Origin: Bradyrhizobium liaoningense
Lineage (GTDB): Bacteria > Pseudomonadota > Alphaproteobacteria > Rhizobiales > Xanthobacteraceae
Direction: 5' to 3'
DNA: 57,331 nt
NCBI RefSeq assembly: GCF_018130955.1
Contig: NZ_JAFCJM010000043.1
Coordinates: 1-57,331 of the forward strand
In this document: positions 8,156-17,276 of the stretch, one piece after another
Layout: every line of letters begins with the position of its first letter
How positions within the stretch are numbered: the first letter of the stretch is position 1
The notes under the pieces: model-generated
Told to the model about the DNA's origin: nothing
Seen by the model: the letters and a program-made list of their open reading frames with translations, nothing else
Databases searched by the model: none
Made by a program: the position numbers and the translations under genes

Positions 8156-9610
8156 ATGCCCCTCCTCATCCGCGGCGGCACCGTCGTCAATCACGATCAC
8201 TCGCGCCGCGCTGACGTGCTGGTCGATGGCGAGAGCATCGTCGCGGTGGGAACATCGATCGACGCGCCGACGGGCGTGGACATCATCGACGCCGGCGGCT
8301 GCTTCGTGATTCCGGGCGGCATCGATCCGCACACCCATCTCGAAATGCCGTTCATGGGCACCGTCACTGCGGATGATTTCGAATCCGGCACCAAGGCGGC
8401 GCTATCAGGCGGCACCACCATGGTGGTGGATTTCTGCCTGCCCGATCCCGGCCAGTCGATGCTCGCGGCCTATCAGGACTGGCGGCACAAGTCGGAGAAG
8501 GCGGCCTCCGACTACGGCTTCCACATGGCGGTGACCTCGTGGTCGAAGCAGATCTATGACGAGATGGAGACCGTGGTCAAAACCTACGGCATCAACACCT
8601 TCAAGCACTTCATGGCCTACAAGGGCGCGTTGATGGTTGATGATGACGAGCTCTACAACTCGTTCGCGCGCTGCGCCCATCTCGGCGCCATGCCGGTGGT
8701 GCATGCAGAAAATGGCGACGTCGTCGCCCTAATGCAGGAGGCGCTGATCGCGCGTGGCGTCACCGGTCCGGAAGGCCACGCCTATTCGCGGCCGCCGGAG
8801 GTCGAGGGCGAGGCCACCAACCGCGCCATCATGATCGCCGACATGACGGGCACGCCGGTCTATATCGTGCACACCAGCTGCCGCGAGGCGCATGAGGCGA
8901 TCGCGCGGGCGCGCGCGGCGGGCAAGCGCGTCTATGGCGAGCCGCTGATCCAGCATCTGCTGCTCGATGCGCGAGAGTATGAGAGCAAGGATTGGGATCA
9001 TTCCGCGCAGCGGGTGATGTCGCCGCCGTTCCGCGACAAGTCGCATCAGGACAGCCTGTGGGCCGGACTGCAGGCCGGCTCGCTCCAGGTGGTCGCGACC
9101 GACCATTGCGCCTTCACGACTGCGCAGAAGCGGTTCGGCCGCGACGACTTCCGAAAAATCCCGAACGGCACCGGCGGGCTCGAGGACCGCCTCGCGCTGC
9201 TATGGACCGCTGGTGTCGCCACCGGACGGCTGACGAAGGAGGAATTCGTCGCCGTCACCTCGGCGAACATCGCGCGCATCCTCAACATTTTTCCGCGCAA
9301 GGGCGCGGTCGCGGTGGGCTCGGATGCCGACCTCGTGGTGTGGGATCCCAAGGCAAGCAAAACCATCAGCGCCAAGCGCCAGATGAGCAAGATTGATTAC
9401 AACGTGTTCGAAGGCTTCTCCTGCACCGGCGGACCGGCGGTCACGCTCTCGCGCGGCCGGATCGTGTGGAAAGACGGAAACTTGCGCGCCGAAGCCGGCG
9501 ACGGCCGCTATGTCGAGCGACCGGCTTTTTCACCGGTGCATGTCGCGAACTCGACCTGGAAAGAGCTGACCGCCCCGCGCGCGGTCGCACGCGGGGCGGT
9601 GACGCCGTAG
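8156..9610 (+). CDS. hydA: dihydropyrimidinase / D-hydantoinase
   Basis: The product is 484 aa, the usual length. It hydrolyses dihydrouracil or dihydrothymine to the N-carbamoyl beta-amino acid in reductive pyrimidine breakdown, and many members also open hydantoins. Metal-site residues are His59 and His61 (GGIDPHTH), the carbamylated Lys150 (TFKHFMAYK), His183 (VVHAENGD), His239 (YIVHTSC) and Asp316 (VATDHCAF). No other pyrimidine-catabolic gene adjoins it here, so the pathway cannot be confirmed from context. A hairpin repeat follows the stop codon. Confidence 0.92.
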   Translation: MPLLIRGGTVVNHDHSRRADVLVDGESIVAVGTSIDAPTGVDIIDAGGCFVIPGGIDPHTHLEMPFMGTVTADDFESGTKAALSGGTTMVVDFCLPDPGQSMLAAYQDWRHKSEKAASDYGFHMAVTSWSKQIYDEMETVVKTYGINTFKHFMAYKGALMVDDDELYNSFARCAHLGAMPVVHAENGDVVALMQEALIARGVTGPEGHAYSRPPEVEGEATNRAIMIADMTGTPVYIVHTSCREAHEAIARARAAGKRVYGEPLIQHLLLDAREYESKDWDHSAQRVMSPPFRDKSHQDSLWAGLQAGSLQVVATDHCAFTTAQKRFGRDDFRKIPNGTGGLEDRLALLWTAGVATGRLTKEEFVAVTSANIARILNIFPRKGAVAVGSDADLVVWDPKASKTISAKRQMSKIDYNVFEGFSCTGGPAVTLSRGRIVWKDGNLRAEAGDGRYVERPAFSPVHVANSTWKELTAPRAVARGAVTP

Positions 9611-9638
9611 CTCGTTCGATAGCCACCGCTCGGGTTCA

Positions 9639-9660
9639 CCTCTCCCGCAAGCGGGAGAGG
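9639..9660. repeat. hairpin repeat after the dihydropyrimidinase gene
   Basis: A perfect 10-base stem with an AA loop (CCTCTCCCGC and GCGGGAGAGG). No T-run follows on either strand. It is the same family as the hairpin at 87-107 and may stabilise or end the transcript. Confidence 0.6.
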
Positions 9661-9765
9661 AAGCTCACCGCCGGCCGGCGCTCATGATTCAATCCCCCGG
9701 AAACGTTCGCCCGGATGATGTGTCGTTCATCACGCGTCACCCTGATATCGCAGACCGAGACCGTC

Positions 9766-10500
9766 TTAGCGCTTCCACGAGGCCCCGCCCACATTGGGCC
9801 ACTCGGCGCGCACGGCCTTGTCGCAGGTCTGCGACCGCCTGAATTCCTCCTCGGAGATCTTCAACATCCCGTAGCCGGCACGCCTGACATCTTTGATCGA
9901 AACCAGGTAGTATCCATACTGGTCTCTGATCGTAACGACGTCCTCGTTGCGCACCGAACTGATTCTTAGCGTAGGCTTTTGCGAATGGCTGAGTGCGGCG
10001 AAGCAGTGACCAGAGATTAACACGCTTCCCTCCGAGCCCTCACTCCATCGAACCAAAAACTCCGTCACCACCTCGTAGTCGGGAGGACCACCCTGCACAG
10101 TGCCCACGATCCCAAGCACCGGCCGATCCGGCGCGACCGCGGGCGAACACCAGGAATTCTCGCCACATCTTCGGGAGAGCCGGACGAAGCCGTTCGAAGA
10201 TATGACAACCACGGCGTCAGGCAGTCTGACCTGGAACCGCTTGACTCCGAGGAACTTGCTCCAGAACAAGTTTCCAGCTTCGCCGGTCAGGTCTTCCCAA
10301 TAATGAACCTCGGGCTTGAAGGAGGGATAATCAACTCCGAGAGCTCCGATGCCCGAATAGACATCCGGGTACTTGTAGCGGATTGCGACATCGATGAGCT
10401 CATCGTCGGACAAACGGCGCAGGCGCGTCCATGAAAACCCAGTCATGTTGGCGGCCTCGAAGCAGATGAACACGACAAGCAGCAGATACCGAACTTTCAA
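9766..10500 (-). CDS. hypothetical exported or anchored protein
   Basis: The product is 244 aa with a hydrophobic N-terminus (KVRYLLLVVFICFEAANM) that could be a signal peptide or single anchor. The rest is soluble with a cysteine pair region (RRCGENSWCS) and a C-terminal Cys (RRSQTCDK). The start is TTG at 10500, supported by AGAAGGG about 6 bases upstream. That site lies inside or just past the end of the GH3 gene, so the two are coupled. Codon use looks less GC-biased than in the neighbours, hinting at acquired DNA. No family recognised. Confidence 0.65.
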   Translation of the reverse strand: MKVRYLLLVVFICFEAANMTGFSWTRLRRLSDDELIDVAIRYKYPDVYSGIGALGVDYPSFKPEVHYWEDLTGEAGNLFWSKFLGVKRFQVRLPDAVVVISSNGFVRLSRRCGENSWCSPAVAPDRPVLGIVGTVQGGPPDYEVVTEFLVRWSEGSEGSVLISGHCFAALSHSQKPTLRISSVRNEDVVTIRDQYGYYLVSIKDVRRAGYGMLKISEEEFRRSQTCDKAVRAEWPNVGGASWKR

Positions 10501-10512
10501 ACTAAACCCTTC

Positions 10513-11859
10513 TCATCGCTGATCCGCGGATCGAGCAGACATGGCCAAGGCTGAATTGAAGGTGTGCCGGCCCAGCCGCATCTCACTTGCCCGCAACATC
10601 TCCGCATCGAGCCGGCCCTGCCGTGCCCCATCGAGCGCACATTTGAAGATGCGGTAGAACTGCGCGCCGTCATAGGCCACCAGCAGCAGGTCGACGCCGG
10701 CATTCATTGCCTCGACCACGGCCTTGCAGACGTCGTGCTGGTAAATCGCGCCCATCACGAGGTCGTCGGTCATTACGAGCCCCTGGTAATTCCATTTGTC
10801 GCGGAGGATGCCGTCGACGACGCGTTTCGAGTGTGACGCCGCGCGATCGGGATCGACCGCGGTCAGCGTCACATGCCCGACCATGAGCGCTGCGCGCGAA
10901 TGCGTCAGCAGCTCGCGGAAGGGCTGCCAGTCGGATGCCTCGAGCTCCGCAACCGATGTATCGAGATTGGCGCTGAAATGATGGGTGTCGGTGCGCACGC
11001 GGCCGATGCCCGGAAAATGTTTGAGCGTGGCGCCGACACCCGAAGCCTCGAGGCCGCGCACATAGGCGCGCGCGATCGTGCTGACGACGACCGGATCGGT
11101 GGCAATCGCGCGCTGGCCGATCAGGGTGTGGAAGTCGAGGCTGTTGCGCCGGGCCGGCGGCTTGAGATCGAGCACCGGCGCCAGGTTGAGATTGACGCCG
11201 AGTTCGGCAAGCTCGCGCCCGTGGATGCGGCCGAACTCTTCCGCCTTGACTTGTTGTACGTCGGAGGCGAGCCCGACAAGCGTCGCCAGCGCCGGCACCT
11301 TCGTCAGCGGCGGTGAGAGATGGCCGACGATGCCGCCCTCCTGGTCAGCGGCAACGATCAGCGGCGGCAGGCCCGCGGTGCGACGCTTGTCCTGAAGCAA
11401 CGCGATCTCGGCCCGCAACTCGTCGATCGTCTTGCGGCGGAGGTTGTGCCGGGTGACGTAGACGCCGCCGATCAGACCCTGCTCGGCAAGCCGCGCGACG
11501 TCGGCGAAGGACGAATAGCCGACCATGAAATGGGATCCGAGCTGCCGCGCCTCCTCGGAGCTGGCGTTGAGGACATCGCGCTTGCGCAGCTCGAAGGTGA
11601 GATGGGCCGCCGACATCAGCAGCGGCGGCAGGCACCACAGCACGATCAGCAGCTTTCCCATCCAGCGGCGCCAATGCCCGCGGCGGAGTAGGAGGACAAC
11701 GATCCCGACGCACGCCAGCATCAGCGCGATGTTTCCCACCCCGCGCAGCGCAAGCAGATAGGGATCGTTCTTGTTTGCCGCGATGAACGCAGCAAGTGGA
11801 GCGGCAAGCCAGAGCAGGATCAGCGTGAGACGACGCGCGAATGTCATTGACATCAACAT
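10513..11859 (-). CDS. GH3-family glycoside hydrolase (beta-N-acetylhexosaminidase-like), membrane anchored
   Basis: The product is about 448 aa. The first 95 residues hold two to three hydrophobic segments, then a GH3 TIM-barrel domain follows. The NagZ-type motif KHFPGIGR lies near residue 282, with TDTHH after it giving the catalytic-loop His. The nucleophile Asp is in VMTDDL near residue 365. Family members cleave beta-linked N-acetylhexosamine, often from peptidoglycan fragments. A membrane-anchored form instead of a soluble cytoplasmic NagZ suggests action at or outside the inner membrane. Start choice is uncertain: ATG 11859 is used, with GTG 11883 and ATG 11847 as alternatives. Confidence 0.85.
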   Translation of the reverse strand: MLMSMTFARRLTLILLWLAAPLAAFIAANKNDPYLLALRGVGNIALMLACVGIVVLLLRRGHWRRWMGKLLIVLWCLPPLLMSAAHLTFELRKRDVLNASSEEARQLGSHFMVGYSSFADVARLAEQGLIGGVYVTRHNLRRKTIDELRAEIALLQDKRRTAGLPPLIVAADQEGGIVGHLSPPLTKVPALATLVGLASDVQQVKAEEFGRIHGRELAELGVNLNLAPVLDLKPPARRNSLDFHTLIGQRAIATDPVVVSTIARAYVRGLEASGVGATLKHFPGIGRVRTDTHHFSANLDTSVAELEASDWQPFRELLTHSRAALMVGHVTLTAVDPDRAASHSKRVVDGILRDKWNYQGLVMTDDLVMGAIYQHDVCKAVVEAMNAGVDLLLVAYDGAQFYRIFKCALDGARQGRLDAEMLRASEMRLGRHTFNSALAMSARSADQR

Positions 11860-12035
11860 GTGCAAGTGACGAATGCTTCGCACCTATCAAAGCGCTTTGC
11901 GCCGCGCGAGTGGCGAAACAGCCTCTGCACGGAAACTGCACAAGACTCCTGAGATCGTGCAGAGGTCGATCCCGCCTTCTGCACGCGAGCCGTCCAAGCT
12001 CGGTTATGTCCCCATCCACGAAAGGCCCTTTGGAC

Positions 12036-13532
12036 ATGACAAGCCTGGCACCGGCGGAAGCGACCGAGATCCAGCCTGCGACGACATCGACCCTGCCGTT
12101 CAAGCTCGCGATCGTCCTGGCGCTCGCAGCGCTCGCCGACTTCCTGTTCTACGACGCACGGATCGGGCTGTCGCTCGCCGTATTCGCCATTGCGGTTGCC
12201 GGCGGATCGTGGCTCGTCAACCGCACGATACCTGACCGGCGGCGCGCATTGATCGGCGCCGTCGTTCTGTTCGTCGGCCTCGTGCCCGTCATCGAGGAGG
12301 TCAGCACCGTCTCGGTTCTGTTCGTCATCATGGCGCTTGCGCTCGGGCTGCTGCTCGCGACCAATCCGGATACGACGACTCTCGGCGACGGGGCGCGCGC
12401 GCTGCGCAACCTGTTCCTGTTCGGACCGTTCAGGTTCTTCCTCGAGGTGCTTCAGGTCTTCAACATGTCGTCGTTCACGCGGGGCATCGCCGCCTGGTTC
12501 TTGCCCGCCGTGCTCGGCATCGTCTTCATCGCGCTGTTCGCCGCCGCCAATCCCTTGATCGAGCAATGGGTCACGCTGCTCAATCCAAAGCTCATCCTCG
12601 ACTATGTCAGCGTGGGACGGATCCTGTTCTGGGCGATGATGCTGGCAGTGATCTGGCCGTTCATCCATGTCCGCTGGCGCAAGCGCCGCGCCAAGGTGGC
12701 AGCTGAAGTCGCCGAACGGGAGCCCGCGCTCTCCGCCCGCGCCGAGTTCCTGGGCGCGCCGACCATCCTGCGCTCGCTGATCCTGTTCAATGTCCTGTTC
12801 GCCGCGCAGTCGGGGCTTGATGCGCTCTATCTCTGGGGTCACGCGGCGCTGCCCGCCGGCGTCACCTATGCGGCTTACGCCCATCGCGGCGCCTATCCGC
12901 TAATCGTGACCGCGCTGCTCGCCGCCGCCTTCGTGCTGGTGGCGATGCGCCCGGGCGGGCCAGCCGAGAAATCGCCGGTGATCCGCCTCCTGGTCTATAT
13001 CTGGGTCGGACAGAACGTGCTGCTGGTCGCGTCCTCCATCCTGCGCCTCGATATCTATGTGGCGATCTATCTGCTGACCTATTGGCGGATCGCGGCCTTC
13101 ATCTGGATGGGACTGGTGGCGCTCGGGCTGGTCCTGATCGTCGCGCGCATCATGCTCGACCGCTCGAACCAGTGGCTGATCGGCGCCAATCTGATCGCGC
13201 TGACGAGTGTGCTTTACATTGTTTCGCTGGTGAACTTCGATGCCATCATTGCCGACTACAATGTGACTCACAGCCGCGAAGTGTCGGGCAAAGGCGTGCA
13301 AATCGACGTTAACTATCTCTCGCAACTCGGGCCGCAGGCCTTGCCGGCGATCGAGAAAGTGATGCAGCTTCGCCCCGGCGAAACCTGCCTTGTCGGGCGC
13401 CGCGATCGGCTAGTAGAACTCCAGCGGCTGGACATGGCGTCCTGGCGGACCTGGGGTTTTCGGAGCTGGCGCCTGCAACGCAGGCTCGACGCCCAGGCCA
13501 AGAATCCGGCCAAGAGCCAGGGGGCCGGCTGA
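12036..13532 (+). CDS. DUF4173-type polytopic membrane protein
   Basis: The product is about 498 aa with roughly eleven hydrophobic segments and a soluble C-terminal tail of about 100 residues. The overall pattern, including the NYLSQLGPQALPAIEKV region in the tail, fits DUF4173 membrane proteins. ATG 12036 is used; ATG 12006 in the same frame is an alternative. It is directly upstream of a response regulator and histidine kinase, 14 bases from the first, so all three are likely one unit. It may be a sensor partner or target of the two-component system. Its biochemical role is unknown. Confidence 0.75.
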   Translation: MTSLAPAEATEIQPATTSTLPFKLAIVLALAALADFLFYDARIGLSLAVFAIAVAGGSWLVNRTIPDRRRALIGAVVLFVGLVPVIEEVSTVSVLFVIMALALGLLLATNPDTTTLGDGARALRNLFLFGPFRFFLEVLQVFNMSSFTRGIAAWFLPAVLGIVFIALFAAANPLIEQWVTLLNPKLILDYVSVGRILFWAMMLAVIWPFIHVRWRKRRAKVAAEVAEREPALSARAEFLGAPTILRSLILFNVLFAAQSGLDALYLWGHAALPAGVTYAAYAHRGAYPLIVTALLAAAFVLVAMRPGGPAEKSPVIRLLVYIWVGQNVLLVASSILRLDIYVAIYLLTYWRIAAFIWMGLVALGLVLIVARIMLDRSNQWLIGANLIALTSVLYIVSLVNFDAIIADYNVTHSREVSGKGVQIDVNYLSQLGPQALPAIEKVMQLRPGETCLVGRRDRLVELQRLDMASWRTWGFRSWRLQRRLDAQAKNPAKSQGAG

Positions 13533-13546
13533 ACGCGGAGAGAGTA

Positions 13547-14248
13547 TTGGCGCATCGCATTCTCATCGTCGACGACGAAGGCCATATCCGCGAAGTCATC
13601 CGCGTCGCGCTCAGGAAGGCCGGGATGGACGTGATCGAGGCACGCGACGGCAAGGAGGCGCTCGCCCGCTTTGCTGCCGACAAGCCCGACCTGATCGTGC
13701 TCGACATCGGCATGCCGGAATTCGACGGGCTCGACGTCTGCCGCGAGATCCGCAAGAGCTCCGACGTGCCGATCCTGTTCCTCTCCGCGCGCGACGAGGA
13801 GATCGACCGCGTGCTCGGGCTAGAGATCGGCGGCGACGACTACGTGACAAAACCCTTCAGCCCGCGCGAGCTGGTGGCGCGGGTCAACGTTATCCTGCGC
13901 CGCCTCGGCCCGCGCAACGGCGAGGCCAAGCCTGCTTCCGTGCTGGCGCAGGGCGGCCTTTCGATCGATCCGGAGCAGCATGTGGCGTCCTTCGCGGGCA
14001 CGGCACTGAAGCTCACCGCGATCGAGTTCGGCATCCTGCGCGCGTTCCTGACACGGCCGACATCCGTCTTCAATCGTGAGCAATTGATGCGCGCGGCGTA
14101 TCAGCTCAACATCCAGGTCTCCGACCGCACCATCGACAGCCACATCCGCAATATCCGCGCCAAGCTTGCGGCGCAGAACTGCGACAATGTGATCGAGACC
14201 ATTCACGGCGTAGGGTTCAAGCTCGGCCGCTGCGAGAAAGAGGCATGA
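13547..14248 (+). CDS. OmpR-family response regulator (CreB-like)
   Basis: The product is 233 aa. The receiver domain has the acidic pocket VDDEGH, phospho-acceptor Asp in LIVLDIGMPE near residue 51, and Lys in VTKPFSPRE. A winged-helix DNA-binding domain follows from about residue 135 (LTAIEFGILRAFL and SDRTIDSHIRNIRAKL). The start is TTG 13547 with GGAGAGAG just upstream. The stop overlaps the kinase start (ATGA), so the pair is translationally coupled. Confidence 0.88.
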   Translation: MAHRILIVDDEGHIREVIRVALRKAGMDVIEARDGKEALARFAADKPDLIVLDIGMPEFDGLDVCREIRKSSDVPILFLSARDEEIDRVLGLEIGGDDYVTKPFSPRELVARVNVILRRLGPRNGEAKPASVLAQGGLSIDPEQHVASFAGTALKLTAIEFGILRAFLTRPTSVFNREQLMRAAYQLNIQVSDRTIDSHIRNIRAKLAAQNCDNVIETIHGVGFKLGRCEKEA

Positions 14249-15831
14249 GCCGCGCGCCCGACAAATGGCGGCCGTCGCTCGGGCTCGTTATCTTCGCGGT
14301 GCTGACGACGGTGGCCGTGCTGCCGCTGGTCGGGCTGTTCTTCTTCCGCCTCTATGACAACCAGTTGATCCGCCAGACCCAGGCCGAGCTGATCGCGCAG
14401 AGCCGCGTCGTCGCGACGATCTACGCCCAGGAGGTCGAGAAGCGGCTCGGCGGCGGCATCGAGCTGGGCGCCGAGGTGCCGCCGGGCGTGCTGCCCGATC
14501 CCGGCGACCAGTTCACGCCGATCCGCCCTGCCCTCGATCTCGCAGGCAATGACCTGTTGCGGCGGCGCCCCGATGCGCTGCCGACCAACCGGCCGGCGGA
14601 TCCCGCCTATGTGGAAATCGGCGCAAGGCTGACGCCGATCATCCGCGAGACCCAGAAGGTGACGCTGGCCGGGTTTCGCATCCTCGATCCGCAGGGCGTG
14701 GTGATCGCAGGCCGCGCCGAGGTCGGGCAATCGCTCGCCCATATCGAAGAGGTCGCCGATGCGTTGCGCGGGCAATACCGCGCCACGCTGCGCAACCGCG
14801 TGCCGGACAAGGCGGTGCCGCCGATCTACTCCATCAGCCGCGGCGTCGGCGTGCACGTATTCTCGGCGATGCCCGTCATCGTCAACAACCGTGTCGCCGG
14901 CGTGATCTACACGACGCGCACGCCACGCAACATCTTTGACCATCTCTATCAGGAGCGCGGCAAGTTCATCCTCGCAGGCCTCGCCGTGATCCTCGGCACC
15001 GTCGCGATCGGTCTCGTCTTTTCCCGCACCATCACGTTGCCGATGCGCGAGTTGATCGAGCGCGCTGCAAGGATCGGCCGCGGTGACCGCGAGGCTTTCA
15101 AGCCGCTCCGGCACTACGGCACGAGCGAATTCGCCCAGCTCTCGCACAGCTTCCTCGGCATGGCCGAGCAACTCGCCCGCCGCTCCGACTACATCGCGAC
15201 GTTCTCGGCGCACCTGACTCATGAGCTGAAATCGCCGCTGACCTCGATCAGGGGCGCCGCCGAGCTGTTGCAGGATTCACTCCAGGACAAGCCGGGCGGC
15301 CTGACGCCAGCCGAGCAGAAGACCTTCGTCGCCAACATCCTCAGCGATGCGGCGCGGCTCGAGGCAATGGCGCAGCGGCTGCGCGAGCTGGCGCGCGCGG
15401 AAAGCCTTCCGCAGAACGAGCGCACCGAGCTTGCGCCCGTGATCGGCGATCTCAAGAGCCGCTTTCCGGCCGGTCATATCGAGGCCACCGGCAGCCTCGA
15501 CCGTCCGATCGGCATGTCCGGCGAGAAGGCGCTGATCGTGCTTTCGCACCTCGCCGACAATGCAATGCGGCACCGCGCCAAGACGATCCGGCTGGAGGCG
15601 GTCGACGAGCGCACGAGCGTCCGGCTGACCGTGCGCAATGACGGCGATCCGATCTCGCCGCCCAATCGGGACAGGATTTTTGATGCGTTCTTCACGACAC
15701 GTCGCGACGCGGGCGGTACCGGGATGGGGCTGGCGATTGCGCGGGCGGTGATGGCGAGCCATGGTGGCTCGATCAGGCTATTGCCGACCGAGGACGGCGC
15801 GGCCTTCGAGCTTCAGTTTCCAGTCGCGTAG
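14245..15831 (+). CDS. sensor histidine kinase (CreC-like)
   Basis: The product is 528 aa. Transmembrane helices at about 12-33 and 248-268 enclose a roughly 210-residue periplasmic sensor domain. Then come HAMP, HisKA with the phospho-His in HLTHELKSPLTS (about residue 330), and an HATPase_c domain with N box LADNAMRH and G box GGTGMGLAIARA. It is coupled to the response regulator upstream and sits in the same unit as the DUF4173 protein. The signal is unknown; the CreC resemblance is general. Confidence 0.88.
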   Translation: MSRAPDKWRPSLGLVIFAVLTTVAVLPLVGLFFFRLYDNQLIRQTQAELIAQSRVVATIYAQEVEKRLGGGIELGAEVPPGVLPDPGDQFTPIRPALDLAGNDLLRRRPDALPTNRPADPAYVEIGARLTPIIRETQKVTLAGFRILDPQGVVIAGRAEVGQSLAHIEEVADALRGQYRATLRNRVPDKAVPPIYSISRGVGVHVFSAMPVIVNNRVAGVIYTTRTPRNIFDHLYQERGKFILAGLAVILGTVAIGLVFSRTITLPMRELIERAARIGRGDREAFKPLRHYGTSEFAQLSHSFLGMAEQLARRSDYIATFSAHLTHELKSPLTSIRGAAELLQDSLQDKPGGLTPAEQKTFVANILSDAARLEAMAQRLRELARAESLPQNERTELAPVIGDLKSRFPAGHIEATGSLDRPIGMSGEKALIVLSHLADNAMRHRAKTIRLEAVDERTSVRLTVRNDGDPISPPNRDRIFDAFFTTRRDAGGTGMGLAIARAVMASHGGSIRLLPTEDGAAFELQFPVA

Positions 15832-15867
15832 GCGCGATGAAGCCATCGCTCCCTAGATCTTTGTTTG

Positions 15868-15916
15868 AGCATGATCTTTCTCGGAAAACCGCTTCGCACT
15901 TTTCCGGATCATGCTT
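15868..15916. repeat. 49-bp dispersed palindrome, copy 1 (GAGCATGATC family)
   Basis: It starts GAGCATGATC, ends GATCATGCTT, and contains CGGAAAACCG and CACTTTTCCGG between. A second copy of the same length lies at 54890-54938. The ends are inverted repeats of each other. This palindromic element is widely dispersed in Bradyrhizobium and Rhodopseudomonas intergenic DNA. Confidence 0.85.
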
Positions 15917-15917
15917 C

Positions 15918-16064
15918 TCAAATCGCAAAGACCCAGGCGGCGACGATGGCCCCGAGGGTGACGATGCCGGCGATGGTCCAGCCCGCGGCATATTCCAGTT
16001 CGGGGTGGCCGGTGGCCCGCATGATCTCGTTGGGGTCGGCGATGTGTTTCCAGTGCTGTGACAT
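15918..16064 (-). CDS. small single-pass membrane protein
   Basis: The product is 48 aa, with a polar start (MSQHWKHIADPNEIMRATG) and one C-terminal transmembrane helix (WTIAGIVTLGAIVAAWVF). ATG 16064 has CGAGG about 6 bases upstream. Its stop codon abuts the 49-bp palindrome, which may act as its 3' end. Function unknown. Similar small proteins are common in Bradyrhizobium. Confidence 0.65.
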   Translation of the reverse strand: MSQHWKHIADPNEIMRATGHPELEYAAGWTIAGIVTLGAIVAAWVFAI

Positions 16065-16235
16065 GGCAGCCTCGCACACTGATCGTCCTGGATATAAGTC
16101 GCGCCAGCCCGCTTTAGGTTCCATCACGGACGCGAGAGGACGACGGAGCGCATGCGCCTGAGGATCTGACAGGATTGCTTTCCTACGGCCGGTTGCGTGC
16201 TAGAGTTGCGCGCCATCCACGGCAGGGAGGGAACC

Positions 16236-16625
16236 ATGGCGGACAACAAGGCCAAGCAGGGCGGCGCAGATCGCGCCCTGATCGCACTCACCGAGAAATA
16301 CGAGGTCGCCTACTGGTCCAAGAAGTTCAAGGTGACGCCGGCCAAGCTGAAATACGCAGTCAAGAAGGTCGGCCACTCCGCCAAGAAGGTGGAAGCCTAT
16401 ATCAAGGAGCAGAAGCACCGTGCCTCCGACAAGGCCCGGATCGCGCTCAGCGAGCCCTATGAGGTCCGCTACTGGTCGAAGAAGTTCAAGATCACCCCGG
16501 CGAAGCTGAAGGCGGCGGTAGCGGCGGCCGGCCACTCCTCGAAGAAGGTCGAAGCCTATCTGACGGCGAGCAAGAAGGCGAAGAAGGCAACCAAGAAGAA
16601 GGCGGCCAAGAAGAAGGCCGCCTGA
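16236..16625 (+). CDS. tandem DUF3606 protein with lysine-rich tail
   Basis: The product is 129 aa. Two copies of a 45-50 residue DUF3606 unit are visible. Each has YEV-x-YWSKKFK-(V/I)-TPAKLK followed by GHS-(A/S)-KKVEAY. The last 25 residues are nearly all Lys and Ala (KKAKKATKKKAAKKKAA), like histone H1 tails. ATG 16236 has AGGGAGG upstream. DUF3606 resembles a small helical fold of unknown role. The tail suggests DNA or RNA binding, so a nucleoid-associated function is a reasonable inference but not shown. Confidence 0.85.
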   Translation: MADNKAKQGGADRALIALTEKYEVAYWSKKFKVTPAKLKYAVKKVGHSAKKVEAYIKEQKHRASDKARIALSEPYEVRYWSKKFKITPAKLKAAVAAAGHSSKKVEAYLTASKKAKKATKKKAAKKKAA

Positions 16626-16668
16626 GCGGCCATGTCACGACAGCGCGGCGCCAGACGGGAGGCAAAGC

Positions 16669-17151
16669 ATGAGATCGGGCAGATTGATCCTCGCACTGGC
16701 GCTCGCGTTCGGCGGCGCCGCCAGAGCCCAGGCCGCCTCGGGCTCGACCTCAGGTTCGACGGCGCTGGCATTGGCCGGTGTCGTCGCCTCGAAGTCACCG
16801 CTGCTGACCTCGGCCGAGAAGAAGGCGATGGCTATGCTGTTCGCCGCCAACAGCGATATTCCCTACAATAAGCTGATCCTGGTGACGGCGGACCGCATCG
16901 TCTGCCGTACCAGCAATGTCGACATCACCCTCCGCTCCTGCGAGCTCACCTTCGGCAAGAAGGTCAAGACCGTGAACGGATCGACCGCCAACGAGGTCTT
17001 TGCCACCGAAGCCCTTGCCGGCGTTCCACCCGACGGCGCCGCGGGGTCGAACTTCGAAAGCCTGTCCAAGCTCAGCTGCACGATCGATCCCAACGCGATC
17101 AGGCAGAAGGACGGGTCGGGCGCCAATTGCACGTTCGAGACCGGGAACTAG
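16669..17151 (+). CDS. secreted hypothetical protein
   Basis: The product is 160 aa with a clear signal peptide (MRSGRLILALALAFGGAARA then QA), so it is periplasmic or outer-membrane associated. The mature domain has four cysteines (CRTSN, RSCEL, LSCTI, ANCTF) that could form two disulphides. No family recognised. It lies 43 bases downstream of the DUF3606 gene on the same strand. Confidence 0.75.
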   Translation: MRSGRLILALALAFGGAARAQAASGSTSGSTALALAGVVASKSPLLTSAEKKAMAMLFAANSDIPYNKLILVTADRIVCRTSNVDITLRSCELTFGKKVKTVNGSTANEVFATEALAGVPPDGAAGSNFESLSKLSCTIDPNAIRQKDGSGANCTFETGN

Positions 17152-17276
17152 TCGCAGCGTTCCGGGTCGATCCGGGGTGCCGTCAAATCGCCCAAGACGA
17201 ACGCGTAAGATAAGATGCCAGGACGAGCCGGCACGGCGTGCTGATGCTTGAACCCCGCAGGGGCGGCGTCACAACA

